Shown: one piece after another, positions 1-3,713 of the stretch
Position numbering within the stretch: position 1 is the stretch's first letter
Layout of the letters: each line of letters starts with the position of its first letter
NCBI GenBank assembly: GCA_002477565.1
Contig: DLQL01000086.1
Coordinates: forward strand, 1-5,581
Length of the DNA: 5,581 nucleotides
Direction: 5' to 3'
DNA from: Flavobacteriaceae bacterium UBA7433
Lineage (GTDB): Bacteria > Bacteroidota > Bacteroidia > Flavobacteriales > Flavobacteriaceae
Program-made: the position numbers and the translations under genes
Notes under the pieces: generated by a model
What the model was told of the DNA's origin: nothing
The model's database searches: none
The model's input: only the letters and a program-made list of their open reading frames with translations

Positions 1-1
1 C

Positions 2-529
2 TCAATTACAGGTCGTGGAACTGTAGCAACAGGACGTATCGAAACAGGAATCGCCAACACGGGAGATACTGTTGATATCATTGGAATGGGTGCTGAGAAA
101 TTAGCTTCTACCATTACAGGTATTGAAATGTTCCGTCAAATCTTGGACAGAGGTGAAGCTGGAGACAATGCTGGAATCCTTTTGAGAGGTATTGCCAAAG
201 AAGAAATCAAAAGAGGGATGGTAATCTGTAAGCCAGGTTCTGTAACTCCACACGATAAATTCAAAGCAGAAGTGTATGTTTTGAAAAAAGAAGAAGGAGG
301 TCGTCATACACCATTCCACAATAACTACCGTCCACAGTTTTACGTTCGTACAACGGATGTAACTGGAACAATCAACTTGCCTGACGGAGTTGAAATGGTA
401 ATGCCAGGAGACAACTTGACAATTACTGTAGATTTACACCAACCCATTGCGATGAATGTTGGTTTGCGTTTTGCGATCCGTGAAGGAGGTAGAACCGTAG
501 GTGCAGGTCAGGTAACTGAAATCTTGTAG
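2..529 (+). CDS. tuf: Elongation factor Tu, C-terminal part (5' end outside window)
   Basis: The frame is open from base 2 to a TAG stop and encodes 175 residues. Only domains 2 and 3 of EF-Tu are present; the N-terminal GTPase domain, roughly 220 residues in the family, lies upstream of the window. Recognisable stretches are SITGRGTVATGRIE at the start of domain 2, LLRGI, then in domain 3 GGRHTPF, YRPQFYVRTTDVTGTI, VMPGDN and the end block GLRFAIREGGRTVGAG. EF-Tu carries aminoacyl-tRNA to the ribosomal A site as a GTP complex in the cytoplasm; these two beta-barrel domains contact the tRNA acceptor and T arms. No frameshift or missing family block is seen. An internal ATG at base 86 gives a shorter open frame but is not the start, because the EF-Tu homology continues in frame upstream of it. 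The gene ends 20 nt before a perfect terminator hairpin, so it probably forms the end of one transcription unit. Confidence 0.98.
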   Translation, partial: SITGRGTVATGRIETGIANTGDTVDIIGMGAEKLASTITGIEMFRQILDRGEAGDNAGILLRGIAKEEIKRGMVICKPGSVTPHDKFKAEVYVLKKEEGGRHTPFHNNYRPQFYVRTTDVTGTINLPDGVEMVMPGDNLTITVDLHQPIAMNVGLRFAIREGGRTVGAGQVTEIL

Positions 530-549
530 TACATAATATACGTATCATA

Positions 550-582
550 CGAGGTGTCCATTTTTGTGGACACCTCGTTTTT
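550..582 (+). terminator. Intrinsic terminator after tuf
   Basis: CGAGGTGTCCA (550-560) and TGGACACCTCG (567-577) are perfect reverse complements, giving an 11-bp GC-rich stem with a 6-nt loop (TTTTTG), followed at once by TTTTT (578-582). This is a textbook Rho-independent terminator on the + strand. The minus-strand reading has no comparable T-tract directly after the stem, so it looks unidirectional. It would end most tuf transcripts just before tRNA-Trp. Because no gene start and no clear promoter is seen between it and the tRNA, it may be partly read through, or may also act as a processing or 3'-end stabilising hairpin. Confidence 0.9.
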
Positions 583-655
583 ACGGGCGTAGCTCAGTTG
601 GTAGAGCACTGGTCTCCAAAACCAGGTGTCGTGAGTTCGAGTCTCTCCGCCCGTG
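583..655 (+). tRNA. trnW: tRNA-Trp (anticodon CCA)
   Basis: The 73-nt cloverleaf was folded by eye. The acceptor stem ACGGGCG (583-589) pairs fully with CGCCCGT (648-654), with discriminator G655. The D stem is GCTC/GAGC (592-595, 604-607), and the anticodon stem CTGGT/ACCAG (609-613, 621-625) encloses the loop CTCCAAA with anticodon CCA at 616-618. The variable loop is GTGTC and the T loop is TTCGAGT (636-642). The tRNA decodes UGG as tryptophan; G73 and the CCA anticodon fit tryptophanyl-tRNA synthetase identity. The 3' CCA is not encoded (CAC follows), so it must be added after transcription. The T stem GTGAG/CTCTC has one mismatch, U632 against U646 (positions 50-64). The gene begins one base after the T-tract of the tuf terminator and ends 21 nt before secE. 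tRNA-Trp upstream of secE-nusG is a known arrangement in several phyla. Confidence 0.97.
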
Positions 656-676
656 CACAAAAAAAACAAGAAAGAA

Positions 677-868
677 ATGAGTGTTGTAAAATATATCAAA
701 GAATCGTTTGAAGAGTTGAATAATAACATGACTTGGCTTCCAAAAGCAGAAGCTCAAAAATCAACTGTTGTAGTCGCCATTTTTACGGTGTTATTTGCAT
801 TGGCAGTATTTGCTGTAGATTCCCTTTTTCAAGGAGCTTTGGATTCATTTTTCAACATTTTTAATTAA
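677..868 (+). CDS. secE: Preprotein translocase subunit SecE
   Basis: This 63-residue protein is of the short single-span SecE type found in most bacteria outside the enterics. SecE clamps the SecY channel in the inner membrane and is essential for Sec-dependent export. Residues 1-18 form the charged amphipathic N-terminal helix. MTWLPKAEAQKST (18-30) is the conserved hinge motif containing W20 and P22. Residues about 31-52 (VVVAIFTVLFALAVFAVDSL) form the one membrane segment. The ATG at 677 is chosen; an in-frame GTG at 653 would begin inside the tRNA-Trp acceptor stem and add eight non-conserved residues (HKKNKKE after the initiator), so it is rejected. The leader between tRNA and ATG (656-676) is almost pure A with some G and C and has no GGAGG. 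nusG follows 5 nt after the stop, the usual secE-nusG pairing. Confidence 0.95.
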   Translation: MSVVKYIKESFEELNNNMTWLPKAEAQKSTVVVAIFTVLFALAVFAVDSLFQGALDSFFNIFN

Positions 869-873
869 AATAT

Positions 874-1425
874 ATGACGGATTCTGTTAAGAAATGGTAC
901 GTCGTTAGAGCAATCGGCGGACAAGAAAATAAAGTCAAGTCTTATATAGAAACTGAGATTTCTAGACTGGGCTTGTCGGATTTTGTCGAGCAAGTATTGG
1001 TTCCAACAGAAAAAGTAATTCAGATTCGCAATGGAAAAAAGGTAAACAAAGAACGCGTTTACTTTCCGGGATACATCATGGTAGAAGCCAACCTCTCAGG
1101 AGAAGTGCCTCACGTGATCAAATCGGTTACGGGTGTGATAGGATTCTTAGGAGAAACCAAAGGCGGTGAACCCATTCCAATGCGGAAAAGTGAAATCAAC
1201 CGAATGCTCGGAAAAGTCGATGAGTTGGCTGTTCAAAATGAAAACATCCCAATTCCTTTCTCTATAGGAGAAACGGTCAAGGTAGTAGACGGTCCGTTCA
1301 ACGGTTTTGACGGAGTCATTGAAAAAGTAAACGAAGACAAACGCAAATTGGAGGTCATGGTAAAGATTTTTGGACGCAAGACCCCTTTAGAATTGAGTTA
1401 CATGCAGGTAGATAAAATCTCCTAA
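874..1425 (+). CDS. nusG: Transcription termination/antitermination factor NusG
   Basis: The protein has 183 residues, normal for NusG. The NGN domain spans about 7-118, with the opening motif KWYVVRAIGGQENKVK (6-21), VPTEKV (43-48), the FPGYIMVE strand (64-71) and VIGFLGE (88-94). After a linker (about 119-127) comes the C-terminal KOW domain, 128-182, with GETVKVVDGPFNGFDGVIE and KIFGRKTPLELSYMQV. By family knowledge the NGN domain binds the RNA polymerase clamp and suppresses pausing, while the KOW domain binds ribosomal protein S10 or Rho. There is no insertion between the domains. The ATG lies 5 nt after the secE stop with only an A/T leader (TTAAAATAT region), so translation is probably coupled to secE. 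The start is supported by alignment of the WYVVRA block close to the N-terminus. A 63-nt gap with a hairpin follows before rplK. Confidence 0.98.
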   Translation: MTDSVKKWYVVRAIGGQENKVKSYIETEISRLGLSDFVEQVLVPTEKVIQIRNGKKVNKERVYFPGYIMVEANLSGEVPHVIKSVTGVIGFLGETKGGEPIPMRKSEINRMLGKVDELAVQNENIPIPFSIGETVKVVDGPFNGFDGVIEKVNEDKRKLEVMVKIFGRKTPLELSYMQVDKIS

Positions 1426-1440
1426 ACAAATAAAAAACGA

Positions 1441-1473
1441 ACTGTTACAGATGGCTTCCACTATATGTAAAGT
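1441..1473 (+). promoter_or_regulatory. Candidate L1-type autoregulatory hairpin in the rplK leader
   Basis: In the nusG-rplK gap, ACT+TTACA (1441-1443, 1445-1449) pairs with TGTAA+AGT (1466-1470, 1471-1473), eight pairs with one bulged G at 1444. Above it TGG (1452-1454) can pair with CCA (1458-1460) around a CTT loop. Between the two helices there is GA (1450-1451) on the 5' side and a longer CTATA (1461-1465) on the 3' side. A stem, an asymmetric loop with a short GA 5' side, and a second GG/CC stem recall the L1 binding site in 23S rRNA and in L11-L1 mRNAs. The hairpin ends 15 nt before the rplK ATG, where L1 repression acts in E. coli. The pairing is seen in the sequence; the function is inferred, and the upper stem is short. 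Confidence 0.45.
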
Positions 1474-1488
1474 AAAATAGGTTTTAAA

Positions 1489-1926
1489 ATGGCAAAAGAA
1501 GTAAGCAAAGTAGTAAAATTACAAGTACGTGGAGGAGCGGCAAACCCTTCCCCACCAGTAGGTCCTGCTTTAGGTGCTGCCGGAGTAAACATCATGGAGT
1601 TCTGTAAGCAATTCAACGCGAGAACCCAGGACAAACAAGGAAAAGTCTTGCCTGTAGCAATTACGGTATACAAAGACAAATCTTTTGACTTTGTCATCAA
1701 GACTCCACCAGCAGCTGTTCAAATTCTTGAAGCAGCAAAAATTAAAAAAGGATCAGGTGAACCCAATCGTAACAAAGTAGCAAGCATCACTTGGGAACAA
1801 GCTGCCGCTATTGCAGAAGACAAAATGCAAGATTTAAATGCATTTACCATCAAATCTGCAACAAACATGATTGCAGGAACTGCACGATCTATGGGGATTT
1901 TAATGAAAGGAAACGCTCCAAAATAA
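1489..1926 (+). CDS. rplK: 50S ribosomal protein L11 (uL11)
   Basis: The product has 145 residues, close to the usual 140-145. The N-terminal domain (about 1-70) carries the proline-rich SPPVGPALGAAGVNIMEFCK block (21-40), the region bound by thiopeptides and contacted by release and stringent factors. The C-terminal RNA-binding domain (about 75-145) has KGSGEPNRNKV (87-97), ITWEQ (100-104) and the signature GTARSMGI (130-137). L11 binds the GTPase-associated centre of 23S rRNA at the base of the L10-L12 stalk and is needed for RelA activation where RelA exists. The ATG at 1489 is preceded by TTTTAAA with only a weak AGG (1479-1481). rplA begins 9 nt after the stop, so the two are certainly co-transcribed and probably share the upstream leader hairpin for control. 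Confidence 0.98.
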   Translation: MAKEVSKVVKLQVRGGAANPSPPVGPALGAAGVNIMEFCKQFNARTQDKQGKVLPVAITVYKDKSFDFVIKTPPAAVQILEAAKIKKGSGEPNRNKVASITWEQAAAIAEDKMQDLNAFTIKSATNMIAGTARSMGILMKGNAPK

Positions 1927-1935
1927 ACTGAAGAA

Positions 1936-2625
1936 ATGGCAAGATTAACTAAAAATCAAAAAGAAGCACAAACAAAAGTGGACGCTTCAAAATTGTACTC
2001 CGTATCCGAAGCATCCGCCTTGGTCAAAGAGATTACAAACGTAAAATTTGATGCGACCGTAGATTTAGCAATTCGTTTGGGTGTAGATCCTAGAAAAGCA
2101 AATCAAATGGTTCGTGGAGTTGTAACATTACCTCACGGTACTGGTAAAGATGTAAAAGTATTGGCATTGGTCACTCCAGACAAAGAAGCAGAAGCTACAG
2201 CAGCAGGTGCAGATTATGTTGGATTGGACGAGTACCTCCAAAAAATCAAAGGCGGTTGGACAGATGTTGATGTGATCATCACGATGCCGAGTGTTATGGG
2301 TAAATTAGGACCTTTAGGACGTGTGTTAGGACCGAGAGGTTTGATGCCCAACCCGAAGACAGGAACGGTTACTATGGATGTAGCCAAAGCCGTCAAAGAG
2401 GTTAAAGCCGGTAAAATTGATTTCAAAGTAGACAAAACAGGAATCGTACATGCAGCCATTGGGAAAGTATCTTTTGATGCAAAACAAATTGCTGAAAACG
2501 CGAACGAATTGATCCAAACTTTGATCAAGATGAAACCAACAGCATCCAAAGGAACCTATATCAAAAGTAGCTACATGTCGAGTACGATGAGTACAGGATT
2601 GGCACTAGATATCAAATCAAACTAA
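1936..2625 (+). CDS. rplA: 50S ribosomal protein L1 (uL1)
   Basis: The product has 229 residues, the standard bacterial L1 length. Conserved features in order are FDATVDLAIRLGVDPRKANQ (38-57) in domain I, LPHGTGKDVKVLAL (65-78), the domain II core (about 66-158) and the L1 signature GPLGRVLGPRGLMPNPKTGT (125-144). Then come the returning domain I strands with GKIDFKVDKTGIVHAAIGKV (159-178) and SKGTYIKSSYMSSTMSTG (204-221). L1 binds helices 76-78 of 23S rRNA, forms the mobile L1 stalk and helps release E-site tRNA. In many bacteria free L1 also represses translation of rplK-rplA by binding its own mRNA; a candidate site lies in the rplK leader here. The start is clear: MARLTKNQK is typical and the gene follows rplK by 9 nt, with no GGAGG-type ribosome binding site. 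Confidence 0.98.
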   Translation: MARLTKNQKEAQTKVDASKLYSVSEASALVKEITNVKFDATVDLAIRLGVDPRKANQMVRGVVTLPHGTGKDVKVLALVTPDKEAEATAAGADYVGLDEYLQKIKGGWTDVDVIITMPSVMGKLGPLGRVLGPRGLMPNPKTGTVTMDVAKAVKEVKAGKIDFKVDKTGIVHAAIGKVSFDAKQIAENANELIQTLIKMKPTASKGTYIKSSYMSSTMSTGLALDIKSN

Positions 2626-2649
2626 TTAGGAAGTTAAAACTCGTAAATT

Positions 2650-3165
2650 ATGACAAGAGAAGAAAAATCGAAAGTAATAGCTGATTTAACTGCCCAATTA
2701 ACTGATTCCAGTATCATCTATGTAGCAGACATCTCTGGCTTAAACGCTGAAGCGACTTCCAACTTGAGAAGAGCTTGTTTTAAATCAGACGTACAATTGG
2801 CTGTTGTGAAAAACACCTTGCTTACCAAAGCAATGGAAAACTCAACCAAAGAATTTGGAGAATTACCTTCTATCTTAAAAGGAAATTCATCCATCTTATT
2901 GTCCGAAACAGGAAATGCTCCTGCGAAGATTATCAAAGAATTTCGTAAAAAATCTGACAAACCTCTTTTAAAAGGAGCTTACATTGAAGAAGCTGTTTAT
3001 TTAGGAGACGATCAGTTAGACAACCTTGTGAACATCAAATCCAAAGAAGAACTTCTTGGAGAGATCATCGGATTGTTGCAATCTCCTGCAAAAAATGTTA
3101 TTTCAGCATTGCAATCAGGAGGACAAACACTTTCAGGTATTGTTAAGACCTTGTCTGAAAGATAA
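2650..3165 (+). CDS. rplJ: 50S ribosomal protein L10 (uL10)
   Basis: The protein has 171 residues, within the normal 165-175. The N-terminal rRNA-binding domain (about 1-135) shows MTREEKSKVI, the strand SIIYVADISGLNA (21-33), LRRACFKSDVQLAVVKNTLL (39-58) and LLKGAYIEEAVYLGDDQLDN (106-125). The last part (about 133-171), with ELLGEIIGLLQSPAKNVISA followed by GQTLSGIVKTLSER, is the long C-terminal helix on which L12 dimers dock. L10 anchors the L12 stalk to 23S rRNA beside L11. The leader after rplA is only 24 nt, shorter than the structured L10 leader known from E. coli; TAGGAAG (2627-2633) is too far from the ATG (16 nt) to be a good ribosome binding site. In other bacteria L10-L12 represses this gene pair; no site for that is evident here. 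Confidence 0.97.
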   Translation: MTREEKSKVIADLTAQLTDSSIIYVADISGLNAEATSNLRRACFKSDVQLAVVKNTLLTKAMENSTKEFGELPSILKGNSSILLSETGNAPAKIIKEFRKKSDKPLLKGAYIEEAVYLGDDQLDNLVNIKSKEELLGEIIGLLQSPAKNVISALQSGGQTLSGIVKTLSER

Positions 3166-3213
3166 ATCAAGCGCACAAATAAATTATTATATTACAATTT
3201 AAAAATTAACAAA
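3166..3213 (+). promoter_or_regulatory. AT-rich rplL leader without Shine-Dalgarno
   Basis: The 48-nt gap between rplJ and rplL is nearly all A and T after an initial short GCGC (3171-3174 region), ends in AACAAA before the ATG, and shows no stable hairpin or GGAGG. A-rich, unstructured leaders are known to favour initiation in Bacteroidota, whose ribosomes make little use of Shine-Dalgarno pairing. No clear Bacteroidota promoter (TTTG, about 20 nt, TAnnTTTG) is seen in it. The role as a translation enhancer for the multicopy L12 is inference. Confidence 0.35.
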
Positions 3214-3588
3214 ATGGCAGAATTAAAAGATTTCGCAGAACAATTGGTAAACTTGACTGTAAAAGAAGTAAACGAATTGGCGACAATATTAAAAGACGAG
3301 TATGGGATTGAGCCAGCTGCAGCAGCAGTGGCAGTAGCAGGACCTGCAGCAGCCGGAGGAGACTCAGCTGAAGAGCAAACAGAATTTGACGTAATCTTGA
3401 AAGCAGCAGGAGCTTCTAAATTAGCAGTTGTGAAATTGGTGAAGGAATTGACTGGTTTGGGCTTGAAAGAAGCAAAAGGAATCGTTGATAGTGCACCAGC
3501 ACCAATCAAAGAAGGAGTATCTAAAGATGAGGCTGAAGGTCTTGTAAAATCTTTAGAAGAAGCAGGAGCTGAGGTAGAGCTTAAATAA
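3214..3588 (+). CDS. rplL: 50S ribosomal protein L7/L12 (bL12)
   Basis: The protein has 124 residues. The N-terminal dimerisation domain is MAELKDFAEQLVNLTVKEVNELATILKDE (about 1-29). A flexible Ala/Gly/Pro-rich hinge runs about 33-51 (EPAAAAVAVAGPAAAGGD), and the globular factor-binding domain covers about 55-124 with FDVILKAAGASKLAVVKLVK and ELTGLGLKEAKGIVDSAP. Multiple L12 dimers on L10 form the stalk that recruits and stimulates EF-Tu, EF-G, IF2 and release factors. The hinge is encoded mainly by GCA codons (about 3316-3355), which gives a locally repetitive stretch but is normal for the family. The ATG is preceded by AATTAACAAA in a 48-nt AT-rich gap without Shine-Dalgarno sequence. bL12 is needed in several copies per ribosome, so this separate leader may support stronger translation than its neighbours. 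A terminator hairpin follows 24 nt after the stop. Confidence 0.98.
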   Translation: MAELKDFAEQLVNLTVKEVNELATILKDEYGIEPAAAAVAVAGPAAAGGDSAEEQTEFDVILKAAGASKLAVVKLVKELTGLGLKEAKGIVDSAPAPIKEGVSKDEAEGLVKSLEEAGAEVELK

Positions 3589-3612
3589 GCATTTGCCCAA
3601 CATTCAATTAAA

Positions 3613-3658
3613 GGTTTAGGTCTTAAGGAGTAGCTCCTTTCGACCTAGACCCTTTTTT
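3613..3658 (+). terminator. Intrinsic terminator/attenuator between rplL and rpoB
   Basis: GGTTTAGGTC (3613-3622) pairs with GACCTAGACC (3642-3651), ten pairs including one T-G wobble. Inside, AAGGAG (3625-3630) pairs with CTCCTT (3634-3639) around a TAG loop, the two helices being separated by a 2x2 internal loop (TT/TC). C3652 and a run of six T (3653-3658) follow. Stem strength and T-tract fit a Rho-independent terminator. In E. coli a partial terminator at the same rplL-rpoB position lowers rpoBC expression relative to the ribosomal protein genes; the same use here is inferred from position. If it is a full terminator, rpoB needs a promoter within 3659-3713. Confidence 0.85.
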
Positions 3659-3713
3659 GCATTTATATTTATTCTTTATTAAAAACAGAATTTTAACTAA
3701 AATTTTTTCTCCT
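3659..3713 (+). promoter_or_regulatory. AT-rich rpoB leader with pyrimidine tract
   Basis: These 55 nt are about 85% A+T and lie between the terminator T-tract and the presumed rpoB start. They must carry either read-through transcription or an rpoB promoter. TATATTTA (3664-3671) matches the Bacteroidota -7 box TAnnTTTG at seven of eight positions, but no good TTTG lies about 20 nt upstream; only TTTC at 3638-3641, inside the terminator stem, comes near. The leader ends in a pyrimidine tract (TTTTTTCTCCT, 3703-3713) instead of the A-rich sequence seen before the other genes of the window. Confidence 0.35.

Noticed and set aside
541..551. Small palindrome CGTATCATACG just before the tuf terminator, possible operator.
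   Set aside because: Five-base arms around a single base overlap the terminator start; no known family motif is recognised and AT-rich gaps often contain such short matches.
653..679. Upstream GTG start for secE inside the tRNA-Trp gene.
   Set aside because: It would begin in the acceptor stem and add a lysine-rich extension not expected in SecE; the ATG at 677 gives the normal short protein length.
2214..2549. Minus-strand open frame of 111 codons opposite rplA.
   Set aside because: It lies wholly opposite a well-conserved gene, has no recognisable domain and no leader; it reflects the codon use of rplA.
3316..3355. GCA-rich repetitive stretch in rplL, considered as a tandem repeat or slippage site.
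   Set aside because: It encodes the normal Ala-rich flexible hinge of L12 and the units are irregular (GCA, GCT, GCC, GTA, GTG mixed).
3192..3509. Minus-strand open frame of 105 codons opposite rplL, rich in Ala/Ser/Thr.
   Set aside because: Its composition mirrors the GCA-rich hinge of L12; no family or start signal supports it.
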